DNA of 41,771 nucleotides. Origin: Streptomyces sp. A0958 (GTDB lineage: Bacteria; Actinomycetota; Actinomycetes; Streptomycetales; Streptomycetaceae). The notes beneath the pieces are model-generated. The model was not told the origin of the DNA. It saw nothing but the letters and a program-made list of their open reading frames with translations, and searched no databases. Below are positions 8,500-16,476 of this stretch, one piece after another. The stretch covers positions 1 to 41,771 of the forward strand of contig NZ_SSBK01000047.1 in NCBI RefSeq assembly GCF_004795035.1, in the 5' to 3' direction. A program made the position numbers and the translations under genes. How positions within the stretch are numbered: position 1 is the first letter of the stretch; each line of letters begins with the position of its first letter.

Positions 8500-9285
8500 C
8501 TACCTCTTGGCAGGCCGGACCGGGGCTTCTTCCGTGACGTCCGCAACGCCCGGCTGCTCCGAACGGGCGACGGTACGCGCGGCCGCCTTGGCCTCCTCGG
8601 CCGCCCGCTCCACCTTCTCGGGGGCGACGAAGCGGTAGCCCACGTTGCGGACGGTGCCGATGAGTGATTCGTGCTCGGGTCCGAGCTTGGCGCGCAGCCG
8701 CCGTACATGGACGTCGACCGTGCGCGTACCGCCGAAGTAGTCGTAGCCCCAGACCTCCTGGAGCAGCTGTGCGCGGGTGAAGACCCGGCCCGGGTGCTGC
8801 GCCAGGTATTTGAGCAGTTCGAATTCCTTGAAGGTCAGGTCCAGGACCCGGCCCTTGAGTTTCGCGCTGTATGTCGCCTCGTCCACCGAGAGATCACCGT
8901 TGCGGATCTCCATCGGGGAGTCGTCGGAAGCGATCTGCTGCCGGCCGGTGGCCAGCCGCAGCCGCGCCTCGACCTCGGCGGGGCCCGCCGTGTCCAGCAG
9001 CACGTCGTCGATGCCCCAGTCCGCGGTGACGGCCGCGAGCCCGCCCTCCGTGACGACGAGGACCAGCGGACAGCCGGGTCCGGTGGACCGGAGGAGCTGA
9101 CAGAGCGAGCGGACCTGCGGCAGGTCACGGCGTCCGTCCACCAGGATGACGTCGGCGCCGGGGGTGTCCACGAGGGCGGGGCCTTCGGCGGGAGCCACCC
9201 GCACGCTGTGCAGCAGGAGGCCGAGGGCGGGAAGCACCTCCGTCGACGGCTGGAGGGCATTCGTCAGGAGCAGCAGGGAACTCAT
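8500..9285 (-). CDS. glnR: Nitrogen regulator GlnR, orphan OmpR-type
   Basis: A 261-residue regulator that in Streptomyces is the main controller of nitrogen assimilation (glutamine synthetase, ammonium transport, urease and nitrate/nitrite genes). The receiver-like N-terminal domain (1-120) keeps the fold and an Asp in VILVDGRRDL but lacks a complete acidic pocket. No partner kinase is adjacent, as expected for GlnR. The winged-helix domain (about 135-225) has LTFKEFELLKYLAQHPGRV and the recognition region RTVDVHVRRLRAKLG. A charged Ala/Glu tail follows. The ATG at 9285 gives MSSLLLLTNALQPSTEVLPA, the standard GlnR start; upstream in-frame starts run into the intergenic promoter. The position beside a LacI regulator and an alpha/beta hydrolase gene matches other streptomycetes. 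Confidence 0.95.
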   Translation of the reverse strand: MSSLLLLTNALQPSTEVLPALGLLLHSVRVAPAEGPALVDTPGADVILVDGRRDLPQVRSLCQLLRSTGPGCPLVLVVTEGGLAAVTADWGIDDVLLDTAGPAEVEARLRLATGRQQIASDDSPMEIRNGDLSVDEATYSAKLKGRVLDLTFKEFELLKYLAQHPGRVFTRAQLLQEVWGYDYFGGTRTVDVHVRRLRAKLGPEHESLIGTVRNVGYRFVAPEKVERAAEEAKAAARTVARSEQPGVADVTEEAPVRPAKR

Positions 9286-9440
9286 CGTCGCCCACCTGCC
9301 CGGTTCGTCGGTCGGTGATCGTGCACGGTTGGCTCGCCCATGACGTCGGTCCTCCTCGTTCCCTGCGAGAGGGGCACTCCCGGGCGGGGCCCGGGGGAGT
9401 ATGCGGCTGTGCTTCGTACGCTGGTTCCGCTGAGCTTGTC

Positions 9441-9456
9441 GAAACGTCGCCGTAAC
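9441..9456. promoter_or_regulatory. Candidate GlnR box between glnR and the hydrolase gene
   Basis: GAAAC-N6-GTAAC. Actinobacterial GlnR sites alternate GTnAC and GAAAC-type half-sites spaced by 6 nt. Here one half-site of each type occurs at the right spacing in the divergent glnR/hydrolase promoter region. Only one good pair is present, so autoregulation is a hypothesis. Confidence 0.35.
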
Positions 9457-9526
9457 AACGTCCGGAAAGCACAAAAGGACCCGGGGGCTGCTTTGCCCGG
9501 ATCCTCTTCACAGGAGAATAACCCAC

Positions 9527-10435
9527 ATGAGTTCTGTGTCCGAGGGGAGAATTCCGGATTCCGCTGTTCGCTCGATCACGCGCGGCCCGCTGCGGACCAC
9601 GTTGCGGGCGGACGACGGGGTCGGGATCGAGGCGGTGTACGACCCGTGTACGGCGGATGACGCGGCGGGCGGGGAGGCCGGGGGCCCGGGCCCGGCGATC
9701 GTCGTCGCGCACGGGTTCACCGGTTCGGCGGACCGCCCCGCGGTGCGGCGCGCCGTGCGGACGTTCGCCCGGTACGCGGCCGTGGTCAGCTTCTCCTTCC
9801 GGGGCCACGGCAGGTCCGGCGGGCTGTCCACGGTGGGCGACCGCGAGGTGCTGGACCTGGCGGCGGCGGTCGCCTGGGCGCGCTCGCTCGGGCACCGGCG
9901 GGTGGTGACGGTCGGCTTCTCGATGGGCGGCTCGGTGGTGCTCCGGCACGGCGCGCTCTACGCGGACGAGGCGGCGGACGGCGAGGGCGCCCGGCCCGTC
10001 GCGGAACAGGACGCGGAACACGGGGGGCGCACAGGGGCGCGTACGGGAGCACATGCGGACGCGGTGGTGTCCGTGAGCGCCCCGGCGCGTTGGTACTACC
10101 GGGGGACGGCCCCGATGCGCCGCCTGCACTGGATGGTCACCCGCCCCACCGGCCGCCTGGTCGGGCGCTACGGCTTCCGTACGCGCATCCACCACGACGA
10201 GTGGAACCCGGTACCGCTCTCCCCGGTCGCGGCGGCGGCCCTGATCGCCCCGGCGCCCCTCCTGATCGTGCACGGCGACCGCGACCCGTACTTCCCGCTC
10301 GACCACCCGCGCATGCTGGCCGCCGCCGCGGGCGACGCGGCGGACCTGTGGCTGGAGCGCGGCATGGGGCACGCGGAGAACGCGGCGGACGAGACCTTGC
10401 TCACCCGCATCGCCGACTGGGCGGTGCCGCGGTGA
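9527..10435 (+). CDS. Alpha/beta hydrolase
   Basis: A 302-residue cytoplasmic hydrolase of unknown substrate. The alpha/beta-hydrolase features appear in order: oxyanion-region VVAHGFTGSAD, the turn FRGHGRSGG, the nucleophile elbow GFSMGGS (Ser), the acid HGDRDPYFP (Asp) and the base GMGHAEN (His). An Ala/Gly/Glu-rich insertion (about 145-180) forms the lid. The ATG follows CAGGAGAATAACCCAC. It is divergent from glnR and heads a plus-strand series with the MoaD-like gene. Confidence 0.88.
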   Translation: MSSVSEGRIPDSAVRSITRGPLRTTLRADDGVGIEAVYDPCTADDAAGGEAGGPGPAIVVAHGFTGSADRPAVRRAVRTFARYAAVVSFSFRGHGRSGGLSTVGDREVLDLAAAVAWARSLGHRRVVTVGFSMGGSVVLRHGALYADEAADGEGARPVAEQDAEHGGRTGARTGAHADAVVSVSAPARWYYRGTAPMRRLHWMVTRPTGRLVGRYGFRTRIHHDEWNPVPLSPVAAAALIAPAPLLIVHGDRDPYFPLDHPRMLAAAAGDAADLWLERGMGHAENAADETLLTRIADWAVPR

Positions 10436-10497
10436 ACCATGATGGGCAGCCGATGCACCGACCGGCACGGAACGAACGGAACGAAAGGAGCGCCGCC

Positions 10498-10752
10498 ATG
10501 CCTGCGGGAACGATCCGCTACTGGGCAGCCGCCAAGGCCGCGGCCGGGACCGCGGAGGAGCCGTACGCCGCCGCGACCCTCAAGGAGGCGCTCGACGCGG
10601 TGCGCGCGGAGCACCCCGGCGAGCTGAGCCGCGTACTGCGCAGGTGCTCGTTCCTCATCGACGGCGATCCCGTCGGAACCCGGAGCCATGAGACCGTACG
10701 CCTTGCCGAGGGCGGCACGGTCGAGGTGCTCCCGCCGTTCGCAGGAGGGTGA
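10498..10752 (+). CDS. MoaD/ThiS-family small sulfur-carrier protein
   Basis: 84 residues with the beta-grasp pattern of MoaD/ThiS proteins: IRYWAAAKAAAG at the start, LIDGDPVG in the middle, and the C-terminal VLPPFAGG whose terminal Gly-Gly is adenylated and then thiocarboxylated by an E1-like enzyme. The start is set by GAAAGGAGCGCCGCC before the ATG at 10498. It does not sit with molybdopterin or thiamine genes here, so the acceptor pathway is unknown. The ribosome site of the next gene (AGGAGGGTGA) overlaps its stop codon, so the two are coupled. Confidence 0.87.
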   Translation: MPAGTIRYWAAAKAAAGTAEEPYAAATLKEALDAVRAEHPGELSRVLRRCSFLIDGDPVGTRSHETVRLAEGGTVEVLPPFAGG

Positions 10753-10762
10753 ACCGCAGAAC

Positions 10763-12100
10763 ATGAGCAACAGCGATCAGCAGCATCCGTACCACCCGGG
10801 CCCGGAGCAGCAGCCGCAGTACCCGGACCCGCAGCAGTACGCCTACGGACAGCAGGACCCGCAGCAGCAGCCCCCGTACCCGCAGCAGACGTACGGGCAG
10901 CAGCCCCCGCACCCGCAGCCGACGTACGGGCAACAGCCGCAGCCGCAGCAGCCCTTCGGCCAGCAGCCGTACGGTCAGCAGGCGTACGGCGATCCGTCGC
11001 ACGGCGATCCGTCGTCGTACGGCGATCCGTCGCACGGCGGTCAGGGATACGGCGGTCAGGGGTACGCGGATACCTCGGCCGGGCAGGCGGACCAGGGCAT
11101 GACCCAGACCTGGCAGGGCCAGACCTGGGACACCCAGTACCAGCCGGCCATCCAGCCCGAGCCCCGGCCCGCCCCGCCGGCGGACCCCGCCGGCCCCACG
11201 CCCCTGCCCCCGCAGCACGCCTCCGCTCCCGGGACCGGCTCGTACCCGCTGCCCCCCGAGGTGCGGGCCGCACCCGCCCCCGTGCCCGCCGGGGCTCCCG
11301 GCGACGACGGCTACAGCGCACCCACCACCCTGGGCAACGCCCGGATCACCGACGCGCAGCGCGCCCGCGCCGAGGGGCGTTCCCCGATCATCGCGCCGGG
11401 AATCCAGCCGGCCGCGATCACCGCGGGGCTCGGGCTGCTGCTCGCGCTCGGCGCGGCCATCGGCTCGTACGCCCTGGCCGTCCCGCTGGTGCTGCTCCAG
11501 GCGGTGACGGCGGCGGGCTGGTTCCGGCTCAACGGCATGTGGCCGGCCCGGCAGGGCATCGCGCTCGCGTTCGCCGGCGGACTGGTCGCCGATGTGGCGC
11601 TGCTCGCGGCGGGCCGGGAGAACGGTCCGGCCGCGATCATCGGCACACTCGGCGTCTGGGTGCTGCTCACCGTCGTCCTCCAGCTGCGCAGCCGGGCCGG
11701 TGCCGACGAGCGGATGCAGGGGCTGATGGCCACCGTCGCGTCCGCCGCGCTCGCGGTGCTCGCGGCCGGGCACCTCGCGGCCGTCCCGGACGCCGTGACG
11801 GTCGGCGCGGTCGCCGTCGCCGCCGCCGTGCTCGTACGGGCGCTGCCGCTGCCGGGAGCGGTCTCGGTCGTGGCGGCGCTGGTCGTCGCGGCGGGGGCGG
11901 GCATGGCGGCGGGGGCCGCCACCGACCTGGGCGCGAAGGGCGCGCTGCTCGGCCTCGCCGCCGGTGTCTGCGCGCTGATCGGGCTGCGGGTGGCGAGCTA
12001 TGACTACCCGTCACGATTCGTGCACATGACCGCGGGTGTGGCCCTGCCGCTCACCGCGGCGGCCCCGGCCGTCTACCTGCTCGGCCGTGTGCTGACGTAA
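10763..12100 (+). CDS. Multi-pass membrane protein with Gln/Pro/Tyr-rich N-terminal tail
   Basis: 445 residues in two parts. Residues 1-200 are low-complexity, rich in Gln, Pro, Tyr and Gly with repeated YGQQP and YGDPSHG units. After PTTLGNARITDAQRARAEGR the rest (about 215-440) holds eight or more hydrophobic segments typical of a Streptomyces integral membrane protein. No transporter motif is visible. The ATG at 10763 is 10 nt beyond the stop of the MoaD-like gene and uses AGGAGGG. It is conserved in this neighbourhood in streptomycetes, but I know of no assigned function. A hairpin terminator follows. Confidence 0.82.
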   Translation: MSNSDQQHPYHPGPEQQPQYPDPQQYAYGQQDPQQQPPYPQQTYGQQPPHPQPTYGQQPQPQQPFGQQPYGQQAYGDPSHGDPSSYGDPSHGGQGYGGQGYADTSAGQADQGMTQTWQGQTWDTQYQPAIQPEPRPAPPADPAGPTPLPPQHASAPGTGSYPLPPEVRAAPAPVPAGAPGDDGYSAPTTLGNARITDAQRARAEGRSPIIAPGIQPAAITAGLGLLLALGAAIGSYALAVPLVLLQAVTAAGWFRLNGMWPARQGIALAFAGGLVADVALLAAGRENGPAAIIGTLGVWVLLTVVLQLRSRAGADERMQGLMATVASAALAVLAAGHLAAVPDAVTVGAVAVAAAVLVRALPLPGAVSVVAALVVAAGAGMAAGAATDLGAKGALLGLAAGVCALIGLRVASYDYPSRFVHMTAGVALPLTAAAPAVYLLGRVLT

Positions 12101-12138
12101 GTCCGTACGGCCGGAATCGGTACCGCGTCACCCGCATG

Positions 12139-12176
12139 GCGAAGCCCTCCACGGGGAACCGTTGGGGGGCTTTCGC
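12139..12176 (+). terminator. Intrinsic terminator after the membrane protein gene
   Basis: GCGAAGCCCTCC pairs with GGGGGGCTTTCGC with one bulge and one mismatch, 40 nt past the stop. There is no long T tract, which is usual in Streptomyces. Confidence 0.45.
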
Positions 12177-12266
12177 ACGTCGATCACCGCGGGGACGTGC
12201 CGTGCGGTCGCAGAGGGCTCACGGGCGCCAGGGTCCGTGCGGACGGCAGGTGGGGGAAGGACAGGC

Positions 12267-12956
12267 ATGCGCGCACTGCGAACAACGCTCGTCGTCTTGG
12301 TGGTCCTGGCGGCGGTGTTCGTCGCCGTGGACCGGGTGGCGGTGTACGTCGCCGAGTCGCGGGTCGAGAGCCGGGTGGAGCTGCCGGGGGCGCGGATCGG
12401 CTCCACCGACGTCTCCATCAAGGGCTTCCCGTTCCTGACCCAGCTCGCCGGATCGGAATTCGACGAGGTCGAGGTGAAGATCACCGGGATCGAGACGACC
12501 GCCGCCGGCCGCACCCTGCGGATCTCCACCATGGACGCCGAGCTGCACGACGTGCGGCTGACCGACGGCTTCTCGGACGCCACCGCCGCCCATGCCACCG
12601 GGACCGCCGTCATCTCGTACGAGGACCTGACCAAGGCGGCCAGTGACGGCGTCGCCGTCGAGTACGGCGGCAAGGGCAAGGTGAAGGTGACCGGCGCGGT
12701 CAACATCCTGGGGCGCACGATCTCGCGCAGCGTCCTGTCCTCCGTCACCCTGATCGACGGCCACACCGTCCGCGTCCACGCGGACAAGGTGCCGGGCGAG
12801 GGCATCCCCGGCCTGGAGGGGCTGATCCGCGAGCAGACCGACTTCGAGCGGGAGGTCGGCGGACTGCCGAACGGCCTGAAGCTGGAGAAGATCCAGCCGA
12901 CCGCGGACGGCCTGGAGATATCGGTGTCGGGCACCGACGTGCGCCTCGCGGGATGA
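12267..12956 (+). CDS. DUF2993 (LmeA-like) membrane-anchored protein
   Basis: 229 residues. One hydrophobic anchor or uncleaved signal (residues 3-25: RTTLVVLVVLAAVFVAVDRVA) precedes an extracytoplasmic DUF2993 domain. Family traits include an early RIGSTDVSIKGFPFLTQLA stretch (the G.PFLTQL motif), alternating beta strands and a closing VSVSGTDVRL. Mycobacterial LmeA of this family binds phospholipid and acts in envelope lipoglycan assembly; transfer of that role here is inference. I chose ATG 12267 because GGGGGAAGGA lies 5 nt upstream; the longer frame from 12162 would run through the preceding terminator region. Confidence 0.85.
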   Translation: MRALRTTLVVLVVLAAVFVAVDRVAVYVAESRVESRVELPGARIGSTDVSIKGFPFLTQLAGSEFDEVEVKITGIETTAAGRTLRISTMDAELHDVRLTDGFSDATAAHATGTAVISYEDLTKAASDGVAVEYGGKGKVKVTGAVNILGRTISRSVLSSVTLIDGHTVRVHADKVPGEGIPGLEGLIREQTDFEREVGGLPNGLKLEKIQPTADGLEISVSGTDVRLAG

Positions 12957-13117
12957 TCCGGCCCGAGACCGGGTAGGCCTCAGGCGCGTCGGCCCCGTCG
13001 CCTCGCCACATACTGAGACAGTCGAGTCCGGTCCGCAGATGGGCGGTCGGCGCCGTGACCTCGGAGGTGGCGCGGGGGCTGTGCGCACCCGTCCTTCATC
13101 CCACATCACGGACGATC

Positions 13118-13136
13118 GTGTCTCAATATGCGACAC
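13118..13136. promoter_or_regulatory. Palindromic site upstream of the sulfur leader peptide
   Basis: GTGTC-N9-GACAC, 42 nt before the leader ATG. A second related element, ATACTGAGACA, lies in inverted orientation at 13010-13020 and matches the reverse complement of TGTCTCAATAT (13119-13129) at 10 of 11 positions. Together they look like a two-site operator for a sulfur- or cysteine-responsive regulator. Confidence 0.4.
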
Positions 13137-13177
13137 AACGGTGACATGTCCGCCCGTACGTCCCTACGATCGGTCCC

Positions 13178-13285
13178 ATGCAGTGCTCTATTAGCGGTCT
13201 CCCGCAGCGGGGACAGGCGGATCTCACGAAGCGGCGGGCAGTGGACCTGTGCCGCGTCGCCGCCATGCTCTGTCGCACTGTCTGA
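13178..13285 (+). CDS. 35-residue Cys-containing leader peptide of the sulfurtransferase operon
   Basis: A short frame starting MQCSISGLPQRG and ending VDLCRVAAMLCRTV. The C-terminal RR.VDLCRV..xLCR pattern is that of the actinobacterial leader peptides found before sulfur-assimilation genes, often RRHVDLCRV in Streptomyces. In mycobacteria, Cys-rich upstream frames of this kind sense Cys-tRNA supply and attenuate translation of the downstream gene. Here two Cys codons fall in the last 11 codons. It lies 157 nt before the sulfurtransferase start, with room for alternative hairpins. I know the family; the attenuation mechanism here is inferred. Confidence 0.7.
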   Translation: MQCSISGLPQRGQADLTKRRAVDLCRVAAMLCRTV

Positions 13286-13442
13286 GCGGGACGTCCGGTT
13301 TCCCGCATTCCCAGGCCCTTCGACCGCACGTCGGGGCCATCCGCATGTTGCCTGTGCTCGCGGGCCCGGCCCGCGCCCCGTACATCCGCATCACGCACGA
13401 TTCGCATCATCTCGCCGCAGACTGCCCCGGAGGAGAAACACA

Positions 13443-14288
13443 ATGAGCCGCAGTGACGTCCTGGTAGACGCCGACTGGGTCGAGGCCCACATCGATGACC
13501 CGAAGGTCGCCATCGTCGAGGTCGACGAGGACACCTCCGCGTACGAGAAGAACCACATCAAGAACGCGATCCGGATCGACTGGACCAAGGACCTCCAGGA
13601 CCCGGTCCGCCGTGACTTCATCGACCAGGCCGGCTTCGAGGAGCTGCTGTCGAAGAAGGGCATCGGCAACGACACCACGGTCGTGCTCTACGGCGGCAAC
13701 AACAACTGGTTCGCGTCCTACGCCTTCTGGTACTTCAAGCTCTACGGCCACCAGGACGTCCGCCTGCTCGACGGCGGCCGCAAGAAGTGGGAGCTGGACT
13801 CCCGCGACCTGGTGGACGGCGACCAGGTCCCGTCCCGCCCGGCCACGCAGTACAAGGCCAAGCCGCAGGACGAGTCGATCCGCGCCTACCGCGATGACGT
13901 CGTCGCCGCGATCGGCAACCAGAACATCGTCGACGTGCGTTCGCCCGACGAGTTCAGCGGCAAGCTGCTCGCCCCCGCCCACCTCCCGCAGGAGCAGTCG
14001 CAGCGCCCCGGCCACGTGCCGAGCTCGCGCAACATCCCGTGGTCGAAGAACGCCAACGACGACGGCACCTTCAGGTCGGACGAAGAGCTCAAGGCCCTCT
14101 ACGAGGCCGAGCAGGTCGACCTGTCGAAGGACACCATCGCGCTGTGCCGCATCGGTGAGCGTTCGGCCCTGACCTGGTTCGTGCTCCACGAGCTGCTCGG
14201 CGTCGACAACGTCAAGAACTACGACGGTTCGTGGACCGAGTACGGCTCCCTCGTCGGCGTGCCGATCGAGCTCGGCGCCAACAAGTAA
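13443..14288 (+). CDS. cysA: Thiosulfate/3-mercaptopyruvate sulfurtransferase (rhodanese, two domains)
   Basis: 281 residues. An inactive N-terminal rhodanese domain (about 5-130, CH2A-like GHQDVRLLDGG) is followed by a catalytic one (about 155-275) with the active-site loop CRIGERSALTWF; the Cys carries the persulfide. It transfers sulfane sulfur to cyanide or thiols in the cytoplasm. The N-terminal MSRSDVLVDADWVEAH is the standard start in actinobacteria (mycobacterial CysA2/CysA3), and CCCGGAGGAGAAACACA precedes the ATG. A leader peptide upstream and sseC 75 nt downstream form the classic actinobacterial sulfur operon. Confidence 0.93.
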   Translation: MSRSDVLVDADWVEAHIDDPKVAIVEVDEDTSAYEKNHIKNAIRIDWTKDLQDPVRRDFIDQAGFEELLSKKGIGNDTTVVLYGGNNNWFASYAFWYFKLYGHQDVRLLDGGRKKWELDSRDLVDGDQVPSRPATQYKAKPQDESIRAYRDDVVAAIGNQNIVDVRSPDEFSGKLLAPAHLPQEQSQRPGHVPSSRNIPWSKNANDDGTFRSDEELKALYEAEQVDLSKDTIALCRIGERSALTWFVLHELLGVDNVKNYDGSWTEYGSLVGVPIELGANK

Positions 14289-14363
14289 GGCCCCGTGCCA
14301 CTCCGCCCGCGCGAGCCGGCGGACTCCCGACCAGCACGACTCCGACCAGAAGGACAGAACACC

Positions 14364-14651
14364 ATGTGTGGAGCAAAGGCCGGCGGCCCCGACGCTTCGA
14401 CCATCAAGCCCGGTGAGACCACCATCCAGGGCAGCGTGACCCGTGACGGCGAGCCCGTCACCGGCTACGTCCGCCTGCTGGACTCGACCGGCGAGTTCAC
14501 CGCCGAGGTCCCGACCTCGGCCACCGGACAGTTCCGCTTCTACGCGGCCGAGGGCACCTGGACGGTGCGCGCCCTCGTCCCCGGCGGCAGCGCGGACCGC
14601 ACGGTCGTGGCGCAGACGGGTGGCCTCTCCGAGGTGGCCATCGCCGTCTAG
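14364..14651 (+). CDS. sseC: SseC-like DUF1416 protein
   Basis: 95 residues, beginning MCGAKAGGPDASTIKPGET as in all DUF1416 proteins, with an Ig-like/carboxypeptidase-regulatory-like beta fold (TIQGSVTRDGEPVTGYVRLLD). In mycobacteria the homologue SseC is always next to the CysA-type sulfurtransferase; the conserved second-residue Cys suggests a sulfur acceptor or partner role, which is unproven. AAGGACAG supplies the ribosome site. A perfect hairpin terminator closes the operon. Confidence 0.92.
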   Translation: MCGAKAGGPDASTIKPGETTIQGSVTRDGEPVTGYVRLLDSTGEFTAEVPTSATGQFRFYAAEGTWTVRALVPGGSADRTVVAQTGGLSEVAIAV

Positions 14652-14679
14652 CAGTGGTGCCGGCGCAGCCGGCGACCGG

Positions 14680-14737
14680 CCGAAGGGCCGTACCCCAGGG
14701 GGTTGGACGCTTCCTTGGCGCGGGTACGGCCCTTCGG
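14680..14737 (+). terminator. Intrinsic terminator of the sulfur operon
   Basis: A perfect 16-bp inverted repeat, CCGAAGGGCCGTACCC with GGGTACGGCCCTTCGG, separated by 26 nt and starting 29 nt after the sseC stop. Confidence 0.75.
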
Positions 14738-14811
14738 GCTGTCCGGACGGGGGTTCCGGTTCCGGTTTCTCCGGACCGGCCGCGCGGGCGAATCCGTCCT
14801 ACGCTGGACTC

Positions 14812-15153
14812 ATGTACCGCCGACGCCGGCGCGCCTACTTCGTACTGATGGGCGTATGCATCGTCCTCTTCGTCTCGGCCTGGGCCTTCGTGAGGCTTTG
14901 GTCGATTCCGGCCGCCATCGCGATGTGCGTGGTCGCGATGGTGATCCCGCCCGTCGCGGCCATGGTCGGCAACCGGAAAGGGCCGGAGGACCGCTGGTGG
15001 GACGAACCCGCCCCGCGGCCGGGGCCCCCACCCGGTGAGGCACGGTCCGGCAAGGACGCTGCCCCCGGCGCCCCCGGGCCCGCCGGCCGCACCGGCGATC
15101 CGGAGTCCGACGCCTGGTGGGACGAGCTGGACGGCAGGAAACGACGCGGCTGA
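14812..15153 (+). CDS. DUF3099 small membrane protein
   Basis: 113 residues. Two membrane helices (about 9-29 and 34-52) follow an Arg-rich start MYRRRRRAYF, and a hydrophilic tail holds two copies of a W-W-D-E motif (RWWDEPAP and AWWDELDG). The pattern matches DUF3099 of actinobacteria, which has no known function. It follows the sulfur-operon terminator, and the gene end is only 12 nt from the convergent DsrE-like gene. Confidence 0.8.
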   Translation: MYRRRRRAYFVLMGVCIVLFVSAWAFVRLWSIPAAIAMCVVAMVIPPVAAMVGNRKGPEDRWWDEPAPRPGPPPGEARSGKDAAPGAPGPAGRTGDPESDAWWDELDGRKRRG

Positions 15154-15165
15154 CGGCCGCCGCGC

Positions 15166-15528
15166 TCAGTAGACGAGCGCCTGCACGCCGTCGGCCATGA
15201 TCTCGCTGACGAAGACCTGCGCACCGGCGATCCGCAAGCCCTCCAGGACGTCCTCCTCGGTGATGTCGCGCCGGGCCGCGCACTGGGTGCACAGCGTGAT
15301 CCGGCCGCCCGCCTGAATCGACTCGATCAGGTCCGGCAGCGGCGCGGAGTGCGGCAGTTCGAACTCGGCGGCGCGCCCCGGCAGGGCGAACCACGCGGAT
15401 TCCCCGGTCAGCCAGAGCGAAACCTCCACCCCGCTGGCGACGGCGACGGCCGCCACGGTGAACGCCTGCGAGCAGCGCTCTGCGGAGTCGGCACCTGCGG
15501 TCACCTTGATCACGAGCTTCTTCGACAT
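15166..15528 (-). CDS. DsrE/DsrF-like sulfur-relay family protein
   Basis: 120 residues, MSKKLVIKVTAGADSAERCSQAF at the start. The Rossmann-like DsrE pattern (ASGVEVSLWLTGES) and the motif ITLCTQCAARRDI, with a Cys-x-x-Cys pair, are visible. DsrE/TusD relatives carry persulfide on a conserved Cys, consistent with the neighbouring sulfurtransferase operon, although a sulfur-transfer role is inferred. Start ATG 15528; the long upstream extension overlaps the divergent gene and is rejected. Divergent from the membrane-protein triplet. Confidence 0.85.
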   Translation of the reverse strand: MSKKLVIKVTAGADSAERCSQAFTVAAVAVASGVEVSLWLTGESAWFALPGRAAEFELPHSAPLPDLIESIQAGGRITLCTQCAARRDITEEDVLEGLRIAGAQVFVSEIMADGVQALVY

Positions 15529-15636
15529 ATACGGAACTGTAATCGTCGGCCGCACAACCCCGTCGGCAACCTGTGGGTCAGTTGTGTGCGCGGATAACGG
15601 AATCCGCGCTTCAAGGTCTCGTGGGGGGACCCCATT

Positions 15637-16476
15637 TTGCATCCGAAAGACAGCATTTCCGCCGGGCAGCCCGAGCCGCCCGCCGACGCCGGTGCCGACA
15701 GCGGCGCCGAGGGGGAGGGCACACCGGAGCCCGTCGCCGCTGGGAAGCGGCGCCCGCGCGGGCGTACGACGCTGATCATCGCCGCCGCGGCCCTGCTCGG
15801 CATCGCGGGCGGCGTCGCGGTCGGTTACGGCGTCCAGGCCGGACGCGCACCGACGCCGCTCACCGCGCTCTCGCAGCCGGATCTCGCGTACCCGGCGAAG
15901 GCGCTGCCCGCCGGACAGCTGCCGGACCCGCTGCCGGCCTCGCAGGACCGCAGGGTGCGTACGGACGGCGACCTGCGCAAGCTCATCGCTCCCTGGCCGA
16001 AGGGCTGGGAGGAGGAGAAGCTGCTGAGCACCCTCGGATGGGACGGGTGGCTGGGGGTCGAGGACTACGCACTCGACTTCGAGGACGAGGACTACATGTA
16101 CGGCAGCCTCCTCGACCAGGGCATCCGCCGGGTCGCGGGAGCGGCCTGGAAGAAGGGCGAGTACCGCACGGCCACCGTCTGGCTGGTGCAGTTCCGCTCG
16201 GGCGCCGCGGCTGCCGATCACGCGGAGGCCCAGCGCTCGTACATGCCCGAGGCCGACCACGGCGCGGGCAACGACGGCACCGCGCTCAAGGGCAGCGGGA
16301 ACGGCCGGTACTACGTTTTCGCGGCCGACCGGAAGGCCGGGTACATGCCCGTCTACCAGGCCAGGGCGATCTTCCAGCGGGGCGACGTCATGGTCGACAT
16401 CAACGTCTACGACACCGCGCCGATCAGCAAGAAGGACATCCGGACGCTGGCCGAGCGACAGCTGGAGCGCCTGTGA
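15637..16476 (+). CDS. Single-pass membrane protein, first of three coupled paralogs
   Basis: 279 residues from a TTG start (MHPKDSISAG) preceded by GTGGGGGGA. A short Pro/Glu-rich cytoplasmic part (1-42) is followed by a membrane helix (about 43-66) and an extracytoplasmic domain. That domain contains DLRKLIAPWPKGWEEEKLL, ALDFEDEDYMYGSL, RTATVWLVQF, YYVFAADRK and AIFQRGDVMVDINVY. The third gene repeats this order (DLRELLLPAPAG, IYLLQFNSAEDADAF, SYVFSEPK, GYVVAGDTVALVV), so the two are paralogs. I recognise no named family. The stop overlaps the GTG of the next gene by 4 nt, implying translational coupling and perhaps a hetero-complex. Confidence 0.75.
   Translation: MHPKDSISAGQPEPPADAGADSGAEGEGTPEPVAAGKRRPRGRTTLIIAAAALLGIAGGVAVGYGVQAGRAPTPLTALSQPDLAYPAKALPAGQLPDPLPASQDRRVRTDGDLRKLIAPWPKGWEEEKLLSTLGWDGWLGVEDYALDFEDEDYMYGSLLDQGIRRVAGAAWKKGEYRTATVWLVQFRSGAAAADHAEAQRSYMPEADHGAGNDGTALKGSGNGRYYVFAADRKAGYMPVYQARAIFQRGDVMVDINVYDTAPISKKDIRTLAERQLERL

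Noticed and set aside
13128..14288. 386-codon start for the sulfurtransferase
   Set aside because: The upstream part lies over the leader peptide in another frame; the standard N-terminus starts at 13443 after a strong ribosome site.
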